Part shown: positions 13,134 to 19,846 of the stretch, in pieces
Layout of the letters: the number at the start of each line of letters is the position of its first letter
Position numbering within the stretch: the first letter of the stretch is position 1
Assembly: GCA_964439215.1 (NCBI GenBank)
Contig: CAYTNY010000037.1
Location: 1 to 19,846 of the forward strand
From: CAYTNY01 sp964439215
Lineage (GTDB): Bacteria; Oederibacteriota; PGYV01; CAYTNY01
Direction of reading: 5' to 3'
DNA: 19,846 nt
The notes under the pieces: generated by a model
What the model was told of the DNA's origin: nothing
The model's database searches: none
What the model saw: only the letters and a program-made list of their open reading frames with translations
Translations under genes and position numbers: made by a program

Positions 13134-14696
13134 ATGAATACCGAAAAGCATATTAAAGCGCATTCATCCTGTGAGATCAAGCGCAGCGGGCCGTGCGGAT
13201 ATGTGATTTTCGGAGCATCGGGGGATTTATCCGTCAGAAAACTTCTGCCGGCTGTTTTTTCGCTCTTTGAAAAAAAACGGGTGCCGGGAAACTTTTTTGT
13301 TGCGGGATATTCACGGACGAAAATGGATGATAAGGCTTTTCGCGGAATTGCGGAAGATGCAGTATATAAAGCATATCCCGGTGCGTCCGCGGAGGCGGTG
13401 AAAGATTTTGTATCAAGGTGCTATTATGTACGGGGGGAATATGATTCCGGGGAAGATTACAGCAAGCTTAAAAAAACCATAAACGAACTTGAAAAAAAAT
13501 ATTCAACAAAGGGTAATATGATATTTCATATTGCCACTCCGCCGTTTGTATATGAAAACATACTAAAAGGATTGTCAGCGGCAGGCCTGGCGGAAAAAGA
13601 AAATACGGGGGATTCTTTCTTTAAAAGGATCATAATTGAAAAACCTTTTGGCAGGGACAGTTCAAGCGCAAAGCATCTTGACGATGTTATAGAAGAAAGA
13701 TTTACGGAAAAACAGATATACCGGATAGATCATTATCTGGGGAAAGAAACAGTGCAGAATATAATAACATTCAGATTTGCAAATACAATATTTGAACCGA
13801 TATGGACAAATGAATGTGTTGACAATATACAGATAACGGTTTTTGAACAGGAATCTGTGGGGCACAGAACAGGTTATTTTGAAAAGAGCGGGCTTTTAAG
13901 GGATATGTTTCAGAATCATATACTGCAGCTGGCGGCTCTTGTGGGAATGGAGCGTCCGGATGATCTGAGCCCTGACAGCATAAGGGACGGGAAAGTAAAA
14001 TTTATGTCATCAATAAAACCGATTGCCCGGGGAGATAAAGATATAATCAGGGCCCAGTACGGCAGGGGAACAGGAGGACCGGCCGGCACTAAGGCATACA
14101 GAGAAGAAGAAGGGGCCGATCCAAAGTCCTGTACGGAAACCTTTTTTGCGCTTAAATTTTTTGTTGAGAATAAAAGATGGAAAGGCGTTCCTTTTTATGT
14201 GCGGGCCGGAAAGGCAATGGATGAGAAAACCACACGGATAACAATTGTATTCAAAAAGGCTCTTCCGTGTCCGGTATGCGCGGGAGACGGAGAAGAGACT
14301 TCCGAGCCCAATGCATTAATATTTTCCATTCATCCGCAACAGGGTGTTTTTATTGATTTTGCAGCCAAAATTCCGGGGTCAAAAAACTGTATGGCGCCCG
14401 TGGAAATGAAGTTTAATTATAAGGATATATTTGGTTCGCAGATGAACGAAGATTATGCTACACTTATACTGGACTGTATGACGGGTGACCAGACGCTTTA
14501 CTGGCGCAGGGACGGAATGGAGATTTCATGGAACCTTGTTACGCCTGTTCTGGAAAAATGGGAGTCATGCACCTATGATAAAAAAGCCGGAATGATGAGT
14601 ATTTATCCCGCGGGAAGCTCCGGGCCTCCGGAGGCCGATGAATTTATAAAAAAAGACGGCAGAAATTGGATGACAGGTTATAAAAAGGAGCAGTAA
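13134..14696 (+). CDS. zwf: glucose-6-phosphate 1-dehydrogenase
   Basis: A 520-residue glucose-6-phosphate dehydrogenase, the entry enzyme of the oxidative pentose phosphate pathway, giving 6-phosphogluconolactone and NADPH. The nucleotide motif GASGDL is at 27-32, the substrate-contact segment EKPFGRD at 169-175, and the catalytic RIDHYLGKE at 197-205 with H200. The length is normal and the N-terminal extension of about 20 residues is only slightly longer than usual. AGGAG at 13121-13125 lies 8 nt from the ATG. It follows gnd by 34 nt and is only 2 nt from the lactonase, which acts on its product, so the last two genes are probably translationally coupled. Confidence 0.97.
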   Translation: MNTEKHIKAHSSCEIKRSGPCGYVIFGASGDLSVRKLLPAVFSLFEKKRVPGNFFVAGYSRTKMDDKAFRGIAEDAVYKAYPGASAEAVKDFVSRCYYVRGEYDSGEDYSKLKKTINELEKKYSTKGNMIFHIATPPFVYENILKGLSAAGLAEKENTGDSFFKRIIIEKPFGRDSSSAKHLDDVIEERFTEKQIYRIDHYLGKETVQNIITFRFANTIFEPIWTNECVDNIQITVFEQESVGHRTGYFEKSGLLRDMFQNHILQLAALVGMERPDDLSPDSIRDGKVKFMSSIKPIARGDKDIIRAQYGRGTGGPAGTKAYREEEGADPKSCTETFFALKFFVENKRWKGVPFYVRAGKAMDEKTTRITIVFKKALPCPVCAGDGEETSEPNALIFSIHPQQGVFIDFAAKIPGSKNCMAPVEMKFNYKDIFGSQMNEDYATLILDCMTGDQTLYWRRDGMEISWNLVTPVLEKWESCTYDKKAGMMSIYPAGSSGPPEADEFIKKDGRNWMTGYKKEQ

Positions 14697-14698
14697 AA

Positions 14699-15457
14699 AT
14701 GGAATTTAATGAGTTTCAATCATCTTCAAAAATGAATACGCGCGTTGCGGCTCATATTGCCGGAATTGCTTTAAAAGCAGTAAAAGAAACGGGGTCCTTT
14801 ACGATTTCGCTGTCCGGAGGCTCTTCGCCTGAAGGTGTTTATAAAAAACTTGCGCAAAAAGAACTGTCCGCGCTTATCCCGTGGAAAAAAACCTATGTGT
14901 TCTGGGGGGATGAAAGATATGTTCCGTTTAGTGACAACAGATCAAATTATAAGAAAGCCGATAAGCTTCTGCTTTCAAAGGTGCCGGTGCCGCGGGAAAA
15001 TATTATACGGATACCCGTTGAAATAACACCGGTGGAAGAAGCTGCTTTGCTGTATGAACGGATAATGAGAAAAATATTTGTAACGCTGGGGAAGATCAGA
15101 AATAACAGGCCGAAATTTGATCTTGTACTTCTGGGCATGGGAGAAGACGGGCATACAGCTTCGCTTTTTCCCGGGCATGAAGCGGTAAATGAAAAAAAGC
15201 AGTGGATAATGGGGTTTGATTCGCCGGTTGACGACGGAATAAAAAAAAGAATAACAATGACAATACCCGTGATAAATGCGGCAGAGAATATTTCATTTAT
15301 AGTGTCAGGAGAAGGAAAAGGCAGGGTAATGCACGCGGTTAAGGAAAAAAAGGGAGCTTATGAAGAGTTTCCCGCGGCAAAAGTAAGCGCCGGCGGTGCA
15401 TCCGTATGGTTTATAAACAAAAACGTTTTTGAAAACAAGACTTCCGATAACGGATAA
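14699..15457 (+). CDS. pgl: 6-phosphogluconolactonase
   Basis: A 252-residue lactonase of the Pgl/DevB family, related to glucosamine-6-phosphate isomerase, which hydrolyses 6-phosphogluconolactone to 6-phosphogluconate. Characteristic segments are LSGGSSPEGVYKKLA at about 39-53, WGDERYVPFSDNRSNYKKA in the middle, and LGMGEDGHTASLFPGH at about 145-160. The start lies 2 nt after the zwf stop with AAAAAGGAG (14683-14690) inside the zwf end. With zwf and gnd it completes the oxidative branch. No clear terminator follows; the next gene has its own promoter. Confidence 0.96.
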   Translation: MEFNEFQSSSKMNTRVAAHIAGIALKAVKETGSFTISLSGGSSPEGVYKKLAQKELSALIPWKKTYVFWGDERYVPFSDNRSNYKKADKLLLSKVPVPRENIIRIPVEITPVEEAALLYERIMRKIFVTLGKIRNNRPKFDLVLLGMGEDGHTASLFPGHEAVNEKKQWIMGFDSPVDDGIKKRITMTIPVINAAENISFIVSGEGKGRVMHAVKEKKGAYEEFPAAKVSAGGASVWFINKNVFENKTSDNG

Positions 15458-15461
15458 AGTC

Positions 15462-15490
15462 CTGCAAGAAAATATTTTCTGGTGTATAAT
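15462..15490 (+). promoter_or_regulatory. promoter with internal palindrome, STAS-like gene
   Basis: A consensus -10 TATAAT (15485-15490) stands 17 bp from a weak -35 CTGCAA (15462-15467). Inside the spacer lies a perfect 14-bp palindrome, AGAAAATATTTTCT (15467-15480). This position is typical for a repressor or activator site. The cognate regulator is unknown. Confidence 0.6.
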
Positions 15491-15534
15491 AATATTAGAG
15501 AATCGGAGTTATAAGACTAGACTAAAGGTGCCGG

Positions 15535-16290
15535 ATGAAGAATATGCGCATGGAAAAAAGAGGGGGAAGGGAAATACTTGTGGTTGATATATCTGACTGC
15601 AGCCTTGATGAGTTCTGGAATATTATAAAAAAATCAAAAAAAATCATAAGAAACGCCCCGAAAAAATCCATTCTTGTTCTTGCCGTTACAGGCGCCAATA
15701 CGCCGATATTTACCGATAAAAACAGATTTATTGAATATATGGAGGGAAATGAGCCCTTTATAAAGGCATCTGCAATTGTACATGAAGGAGCGAATACTCT
15801 TGTAAAAGATCTTTTGATATCAATGCTTGGAGAAACCGGCAGGAACATACCTTTTTTTGCCGGCAGAAAGGAAGCTCTTGAATGGCTTGCCGCGTTTGAC
15901 GGTGTTATGCCGGGAAAAGATATTGTGAGCGAGAAAATAAGAATGCTTGAATATAAAGGGAAAAAAATATTGTGCGCGGATTTTTCAACAAAAACAGCGG
16001 AGGGTTTAAACCGTATGCTGGATTCAGCGGCGGCAATAATAAGAAACAGCCCGAAAAGATCGGTGCTTATACTTATAGAAGGAAGCAGTGTCCCTGTTTT
16101 TCCGACCCGGGTTATGGACTTCAAAAAATATGTAAAAGCAAATCAACCCTATATAAAAGCAACAGCGGTCCTGAATGTAAAAGGGATCAGGCGTGTTTTT
16201 TTTAACATAGGCGCAAAAATAGGCACAAGGCCCCTGAAAGCCTTTGAAAAAAAAGAAGACGCTCTTGAATGGCTGGCGGACGCGGAGTAG
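15535..16290 (+). CDS. tandem SpoIIAA/STAS-like domain protein
   Basis: A 251-residue soluble protein built of two related halves. In the first, REILVVDIS (12-20), APKKSILVLA (41-50), FIKASAIV (75-82) and EALEWLA (113-119) match in order KKILCADFS, SPKRSVLILI, YIKATAVL and DALEWLA in the second, displaced by about 130 residues. The alternating beta-alpha pattern, with a strand-helix-strand start and SVLxL core, resembles SpoIIAA-like (STAS-like) single domains that occur alone in many bacteria and whose function is mostly unknown. The ATG is preceded by AAAGGTG. It has its own promoter and no partner kinase or phosphatase is adjacent, so a partner-switching role cannot be assumed. Confidence 0.75.
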   Translation: MKNMRMEKRGGREILVVDISDCSLDEFWNIIKKSKKIIRNAPKKSILVLAVTGANTPIFTDKNRFIEYMEGNEPFIKASAIVHEGANTLVKDLLISMLGETGRNIPFFAGRKEALEWLAAFDGVMPGKDIVSEKIRMLEYKGKKILCADFSTKTAEGLNRMLDSAAAIIRNSPKRSVLILIEGSSVPVFPTRVMDFKKYVKANQPYIKATAVLNVKGIRRVFFNIGAKIGTRPLKAFEKKEDALEWLADAE

Positions 16291-16390
16291 AAGAGGAAGG
16301 GGGCGGCCGGATTCCGACGAAAAGCATGATTTATGAACAGCTGCATCGGTCCCGCGTCTTCCGCCTCCGTTTAAACTATGGCGGACATAT

Positions 16391-16627
16391 GTCTTGTGTC
16401 TTCTTTTGCCGGCAAATAAAATTCCCGGGAGCGGTGCATTGTGCGGCGGCCTGTCCGGCGAAGTTTAAGCGAAGGTGGAAGCCCGCTCCGGTGTTCATGT
16501 CTTTGTCATCTATAATTCCAAACGCAGCGGCTTTGTTTTCTGTTTTTGTAGGGACAAGCCCCTGTGTTTGTCCGGGTTTGAATTTTAAAAGCGCGGAACA
16601 CGCCAGGGCGTGTTTTCTGCGTAAAAG
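16391..16627 (+). repeat. intergenic repeat cluster 1
   Basis: The 495-bp gap after the STAS-like gene holds no believable gene; 16291-16390 shows nothing recognisable. From 16391 to about 16471 lies an element (TTTTGCCGGC ... GTCCGGCGAA) that recurs at 17950-18020. At 16543-16627 lies one copy of the two-hairpin unit: TTTTTGTAGGGACAAG with its TTGTCC partner, then GGAACACG with CGTGTT and GCGTAAAA. The segment between them (GTCCGGCGAAGTTTAAGCG at about 16453 and the following approximately 70 bp) recurs before the units at 17599 and 19131. Confidence 0.8.
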
Positions 16628-16718
16628 ATATGGCAATAAAACTTGCAATCTATATGTGTTTCCCGGTTTTTAAGTTATTGTCAAGAACTCGGTGGAAATT
16701 AAATTAAGCATTTTTGAA

Positions 16719-16747
16719 TTGACAGAGCATTTAAAATGATTTATTAT
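16719..16747 (+). promoter_or_regulatory. lipoprotein promoter
   Basis: TTGACA (16719-16724) and TATTAT (16742-16747) are 17 bp apart, a strong sigma70-type promoter. The 42 bases 16713-16754 recur exactly at the right end of the window (19805-19846). Confidence 0.78.
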
Positions 16748-16785
16748 ATTTGAAAAATAAGACCTGAATCCAAGGAGGCTGTGAA

Positions 16786-17505
16786 ATGAAAAAAATTATT
16801 GTACTGATGGCAGTTGTTTTATCTTTGTTTGTAATTGTTCTTGGAGCATGTAAAAAATCAACGCCAAGCGAACCGGAAGCAGAACCTACTGCTGTAGGTA
16901 CAGAAACCTCAACACCTACAATCACGATAACATCTTCAATAACGCCTACAATAACAATGACGCCTACAGTAACAATGACGCCTACGGTAACAATGACTGC
17001 GACTGTTACAGCCACGGCCACATTTAATGAAACCTGTGAAGTTTCATTTGGGCATGATGCGAGAACAACATCTTATGGTGTAGGCGGAGATGCTGCATAT
17101 CAGAAATTTACCCTTAGTACAGATATGACAGTCCGGTCTATTAAAGCATGGATATCATTTGATCCGGGCACCAGCTTCTGGGTGGCAATATATTCAGACG
17201 ACGGCAGCTGCCCGGGGTCAATTATAGTTTCCGCGGATATAAATGTATCCGAACTTACTGATGATGCATGGAATACATTTCCTATTACCTCTACTTTTTT
17301 ACCGGCAGGTACTTACTGGCTTGCGGGAGGAGGGGATTTTGGAACCGGGCACTGCGCTTTGGGTGCGGAGTCAAACGCGGCTGATTCGGATATAGTACAT
17401 GTCAATGATGTAACGTCTCATGCCCCCGACACAATAAGCTGTTCAGGGGAATCAACATACGCAAACAATTTGTTGTCAATATATGCATCCTGCAACGCGT
17501 ATTAA
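16786..17505 (+). CDS. surface lipoprotein with Thr-Pro linker and beta-sandwich domain
   Basis: A 239-residue predicted lipoprotein. The signal peptide (KK at 2-3, hydrophobic 4-18) ends in the lipobox LGAC with the lipidated C22. Residues about 35-80 form a flexible linker very rich in Thr, with TPTxTMTPTVTM repeats. From about 83 to 239 there is a Cys-containing beta-rich domain (SFWVAIYSDDGSCPG, PAGTYWLAGGGDFG) that resembles choice-of-anchor or carbohydrate-binding-like sandwich domains of secreted proteins. No catalytic motif is visible. AAGGAGG precedes the ATG, and an excellent terminator follows. Thr-Pro linkers of this kind recur in secreted proteins of some uncultivated phyla. The precise role is unknown; surface attachment or glycan binding is a guess. 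Confidence 0.8.
   Translation: MKKIIVLMAVVLSLFVIVLGACKKSTPSEPEAEPTAVGTETSTPTITITSSITPTITMTPTVTMTPTVTMTATVTATATFNETCEVSFGHDARTTSYGVGGDAAYQKFTLSTDMTVRSIKAWISFDPGTSFWVAIYSDDGSCPGSIIVSADINVSELTDDAWNTFPITSTFLPAGTYWLAGGGDFGTGHCALGAESNAADSDIVHVNDVTSHAPDTISCSGESTYANNLLSIYASCNAY
16942..16995 (+). repeat. 18-bp tandem repeat in linker
   Basis: ACGCCTACRRTAACAATG occurs three times at 16942, 16960 and 16978 in frame, coding for the TPT-hydrophobic-TM repeats of the lipoprotein linker. Degenerating copies continue to about 17020. The linker may vary in length by slippage or recombination. Confidence 0.8.
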
Positions 17506-17519
17506 GTCTTTGATAATAT

Positions 17520-17552
17520 AAAAAAAGGGCGGTTAAAAACCGCCCTTTTTTT
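17520..17552. terminator. intrinsic terminator of lipoprotein gene
   Basis: An 8-bp GC-rich stem GGGCGGTT (17527-17534) / AACCGCCC (17538-17545) with an AAA loop is flanked by a run of A on the left and seven T on the right (17546-17552). It could work in both directions. Confidence 0.93.
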
Positions 17553-17554
17553 AT

Positions 17555-18322
17555 ATCTTGCGCAATTTCCATAAAGCGGTATATTATGCGCCGCCCTGTC
17601 CGGCGAAGTTTAAGCGAAGGCTGCTCCGGTGTTCAAGTTTTTGTCATTTATAATTTCAAATACAGCAGGCGTGTTTTCTGTTTTTGTAGGGACAAGTCCC
17701 TGTGCTTGTCCGGATTTAAATTTTAAACACGCGGAACACGTCAGGGCGTGTTCTCTGCGTCAAAGACACGATACAAAAACTTCCAAACACAGCGGGTTTA
17801 TTTTTGTTTTTGTAGGGACAAGCCTCTGTGCTTGTCCGTGTTTAAATTTTAAAAGCGCGGAACACGTCAGGGCGTGTTCCCTGCGTAAAAGACACGATAC
17901 AAAAAACTTCCAAACGCAGCGAGAAACAACCACATTAGTTCCACGTCTTGTCTTGTGTCTTCTTTTGCCGGCGAATAGAATTCCCGGGACGTGCATCGTG
18001 CGGTGTTTTGTCCGGCAAAGCATTAAAGTATTCATCCTCTGCCTGCCGAGGGAGAATGAATTAGTATACCCTCCACCTCTACGGGGGAGGATAGAGTATG
18101 TTGCAGGCAGTCTTTTCGCCTGCTACATACTCTTGGAGGGGGTTAAGCAGCGGCTGAACACTGTATGATATAAGCCGGCGATTAAACAGGAGATGCGGGC
18201 AGGGGATGGTTTGATGGCAGAAGGCGGCGCCCTGTGGAAAACATAAACAATTGTATAAATTAAGTATTCCGGTATCTGCAAAAAAACTTTGATTCTATCA
18301 AGTGCCGCAATAAAACCTGCAG
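17555..18322 (+). repeat. duplicated intergenic block, left copy
   Basis: This gene-free block of about 770 bp corresponds in order to the block at 19088-19782. It begins with ATCTTGCGYAATTT and continues through the CCGGCGAAGTTTAAGCG segment (from about 17599), two two-hairpin units (17681-17765 and 17806-17890), and a 186-bp end segment (18136-18322) starting GAGGGGGTTAAGCAGCGG. Compared with the right copy it has two hairpin units instead of three and an extra stretch of about 210 bp (roughly 17925-18135). That stretch holds a copy of the 16391 element and a long hairpin. An open frame across this region only reflects the repeats. Confidence 0.75.
18094..18132. repeat. 15-bp-arm hairpin in left block
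   Basis: GAGTATGTTGCAGGC (18094-18108) pairs with GCCTGCTACATACTC (18118-18132), with one T-T mismatch and a 9-nt loop AGTCTTTTC. No T tract follows. It lies in the part of the left block that is missing from the right block, so it may be a separate small insertion element or an RNA structure. Confidence 0.65.
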
Positions 18323-18346
18323 TTCGGAGCCGAAAATAGCAAAATA

Positions 18347-18375
18347 TTGACTATTCGCAAGAAATATAGTATAAG
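18347..18375 (+). promoter_or_regulatory. promoter of hicBA
   Basis: TTGACT (18347-18352) and TATAAG (18370-18375), 17 bp apart, precede hicB by about 20 bp. The short leader fits a toxin-antitoxin promoter autoregulated by the antitoxin. Confidence 0.62.
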
Positions 18376-18395
18376 ATTAATATGAGGTGAAACTA

Positions 18396-18677
18396 ATGAG
18401 CGATGGAATTTGTGTGATTATTCATAAAGCTGAAGAGGGGGGATACTGGGCTGAGATACCTGCGTTAAAGGGATGTGTTTCTCAGGGTGAAACTTTAGCT
18501 GAAGTGAAAAAAAATATCACAGAAGCTTATAAATTATGGATTCAGGCTTTTGTTGAGTCAAAAGAAGAAAAAGTAAAAAAAGCTATTCAAACTAAAACCT
18601 GTGTAAAAACAAAGGGCGAGGGAACCAGGGTGTTTAATCTGGAGCCTAACGCACATCTTATTTCTCAATCCTTCTAA
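18396..18677 (+). CDS. hicB: HicB-family antitoxin
   Basis: A 93-residue HicB-like protein. The N-terminal partial RNase-H-like fold is seen in ICVIIHKAEEGGYWAEIPAL and KGCVSQGETLAEVKKNI, typical of HicB (UPF0150) antitoxins; such proteins bind and block HicA. The C-terminal half (about 55-93) is Lys-rich and lacks an evident helix-turn-helix or ribbon-helix-helix, so DNA binding is uncertain. GAGGTG at 18384-18389 is 6 nt before the ATG at 18396, which I prefer over the overlapping GTG at 18387. The antitoxin precedes the toxin, the reverse of Escherichia coli hicAB but common elsewhere. Confidence 0.85.
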   Translation: MSDGICVIIHKAEEGGYWAEIPALKGCVSQGETLAEVKKNITEAYKLWIQAFVESKEEKVKKAIQTKTCVKTKGEGTRVFNLEPNAHLISQSF

Positions 18678-18683
18678 TTTAAT

Positions 18684-18908
18684 ATGCCGATCGGTTGGAA
18701 AGAACTCAAAAAAGAATTAGAAAAACGGGGTTGGATTCTGCAAAAAAATCCAAAAGGCAAATCAAGAGGCAAGGGGAGTCATATGCTTTTTAAACATCCA
18801 AATCATTTTGCAATGATAACATTGCCCAAACAGAAAGAACTTAAAAGAGGGCTTTTGTATTCAATTCTAAAAATTGCCGGGATTAATAAAAGAGATATTG
18901 GATTGTAA
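18684..18908 (+). CDS. hicA: HicA-family mRNA interferase toxin
   Basis: A 74-residue HicA toxin, a small double-stranded-RNA-binding-like fold protein that cleaves mRNA when free of HicB. The family pattern is complete: KELKKELEKRGW at 6-17, GKGSHMLFKHP with the catalytic H33, then ITLPKQKELKRGLLYSILKIAGI. It begins 6 nt after the hicB stop without a visible ribosome site, so its translation likely depends on hicB. The basic composition and full length suggest an intact toxin. The pair lies between two copies of a repeat block and is the only coding content there. Confidence 0.92.
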   Translation: MPIGWKELKKELEKRGWILQKNPKGKSRGKGSHMLFKHPNHFAMITLPKQKELKRGLLYSILKIAGINKRDIGL

Positions 18909-19031
18909 CCGGTCTTTAAGATTTTCTGCAATCCGCCTCACTATAGGGGATATGCGGAATTTGTTGCGTCCGGAGGATGCCGAAATTATGACTATAATTT
19001 TGGCCGAGGATTCGAGAATCAAATATTAGAT

Positions 19032-19059
19032 ATTCGGGAAACAAGGATTTTTCCCGAAT
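19032..19059. other. hairpin downstream of hicA
   Basis: ATTCGGGAAA (19032-19041) and TTTCCCGAAT (19050-19059) form a perfect 10-bp stem with an 8-nt loop. No T tract follows, so it is a possible but non-classical transcription end for hicBA. The rest of 18909-19087 holds no gene I can support. Confidence 0.6.
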
Positions 19060-19087
19060 CCGGTCGAATTTCGAATTTTCAAATTTC

Positions 19088-19782
19088 ATCTTGCGTAATT
19101 TTCGTAAAGTGGTATATTCTGCGCCGGCCTGTCCGGCGAAGTTTAAGCGAAGGTGGAAAGCCGTTCCGGTGTTCATATTTTTGTCATCTATAATTCCAAA
19201 CGCAGCGGATTTATTTTCTGTTTTTGTAGGGACAAGCCCCTGTGCTTGTCCGGGTTTGAATTTTAAAAGCGCGGAACACGTCAGGGCGTGTTCCCTGCGT
19301 AAAAGACATGACATAAAAAACGGACAAACGCAGCAGGTTTGTTTTCTGTTTTTGTAGGGACAAGCCCCTGTGCTTGTCCGTGTTTGAATTTTAAATACGC
19401 GGAACACGTCAGGGCGTGTTCCCTACGTAAAAGACACGGCAAAAAAACGGATAAACGCAGCAGGTTTGTTTTTTGTTTTTGTAGGGACAAGCCCCTGTGC
19501 TTGTCCGTGTTTGAATTTTAAATACGCGGAACACGTCAGGGCGTGTTCCCTACGTAAAAGACATGACATAAAAAACGGACAAACGCAATAGAGGGGGTTA
19601 AGCAGCGGCTGAACACTATATGTTATAAGCCGGCGATTAAACAGGAGATGCGGGCAGGGAATAGTTTGATGGGAGAATACGGCGCCTTGTGGAAAACATA
19701 AATAACTGTATGAAATAAGTATTTCGGTAACTGCAAAAAAAACTTTGATTTTATCAAGTGCCGCAATAAAAACTGCGATCCG
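19088..19782 (+). repeat. duplicated intergenic block, right copy
   Basis: This block parallels 17555-18322: the ATCTTGCGTAATTT start, the CCGGCGAAGTTTAAGCG segment, three two-hairpin units (19221-19305, 19349-19433, 19476-19560; steps of about 128 and 127 bp), then the end segment from 19591 (GAGGGGGTTAAGCAGCGG) to about 19782. The second and third units are nearly identical to each other, indicating recent tandem amplification. Open frames on both strands across it are low-complexity by-products of the repeats. Confidence 0.78.
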
Positions 19783-19810
19783 GATGTGTTTCTCAACTTT
19801 TAAATTTGAA

Positions 19811-19839
19811 TTGACAGAGCATTTAAAATGATTTATTAT
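19811..19839 (+). promoter_or_regulatory. second copy of lipoprotein-type promoter
   Basis: TTGACA (19811-19816) and TATTAT (19834-19839), 17 bp apart, lie in 42 bases identical to 16713-16754. The identity runs to the last base of the window, so a gene related to the lipoprotein may begin about 30 bp beyond it. Confidence 0.72.
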
Positions 19840-19846
19840 ATTTGAA

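Noticed and set aside
15484..15498. Sequence around TATAATAATATTA as another PerR box
   Set aside because: Only the left half fits the Bacillus consensus, it coincides with the -10 box, and it differs from the TTGTAATTAATACAA form at the ferritin promoter.
17629..18168. Open frame of 179 codons on the + strand
   Set aside because: It runs through two copies of the two-hairpin unit, repeats the same FVGTSPCACP-like peptide, has no ribosome site and no protein-like composition; it is a by-product of the repeats.
18916..19407. Open frame of 163 codons on the - strand, and similar frames at 19091-19357, 19281-19490 and 16269-16673
   Set aside because: All lie across repeat units and are open only because the units share frame-compatible sequence on both strands; no start signal or domain.
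19221..19560. Regularly spaced repeats considered as a CRISPR array
   Set aside because: The repeats are about 85 bp with two internal hairpins, the spacers are also similar to each other, and no cas gene is present.

Overview
The window reads as a chromosomal segment of a strictly anaerobic or microaerophilic bacterium. Nearly every gene is on the + strand, with strong AAGGAGG ribosome sites and short gaps. The protein set is typical of anaerobes that meet oxygen: rubredoxin, flavodiiron protein, desulfoferrodoxin, rubrerythrin and 2-oxoacid:ferredoxin oxidoreductase. The taxon cannot be fixed from sequence alone. A lipoprotein with a Thr-Pro-rich linker and the repeat-rich intergenic DNA would suit an uncultivated phylum (for example Elusimicrobiota or Goldbacteria-like lineages), but this is a weak inference.

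Region 1 (about 120-5862) is an oxygen and peroxide defence array. A sigma70-type promoter drives rubredoxin and an NADH:rubredoxin oxidoreductase. A second promoter, overlapped by two Fur/PerR-type boxes, drives ferritin, a PerR regulator, a PrxQ/Bcp peroxiredoxin, a flavodiiron protein, desulfoferrodoxin (superoxide reductase), rubrerythrin and a Dps-like thioferritin. A strong hairpin follows. Electrons would pass from NADH through the reductase and rubredoxin to the flavodiiron protein (O2), superoxide reductase (O2-) and rubrerythrin (H2O2). The two ferritins would hold iron, and PerR would sense peroxide.

Region 2 (5910-9921) holds the two subunits of a KorAB-type 2-oxoacid:ferredoxin oxidoreductase. 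It continues with a 63-residue membrane protein carrying an H-x13-H pair, a small exported protein whose His/Cys pattern resembles superoxide reductase, a nitroreductase-family flavoprotein and a small DUF2892-like membrane protein. The membrane/exported pair is the most intriguing part of the window: it may be an envelope branch of the superoxide defence.

Region 3 (10030-15457) is a pentose phosphate operon: transketolase, 6-phosphogluconate dehydrogenase, glucose-6-phosphate dehydrogenase and 6-phosphogluconolactonase. It makes NADPH and pentoses, which fits beside redox defence. A tandem SpoIIAA/STAS-like gene follows with its own promoter and a perfect palindrome between its -35 and -10.

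Region 4 (16291-19846) is repeat-rich and gene-poor. It contains six copies of an approximately 85-bp two-hairpin element, a surface lipoprotein gene with a clean terminator, and a hicBA toxin-antitoxin pair lying between two related direct-repeat blocks. At the right edge the last 42 bases are identical to the lipoprotein promoter, suggesting a second related transcription unit just outside the window. I saw no rRNA, tRNA, CRISPR array, transposase or integrase.
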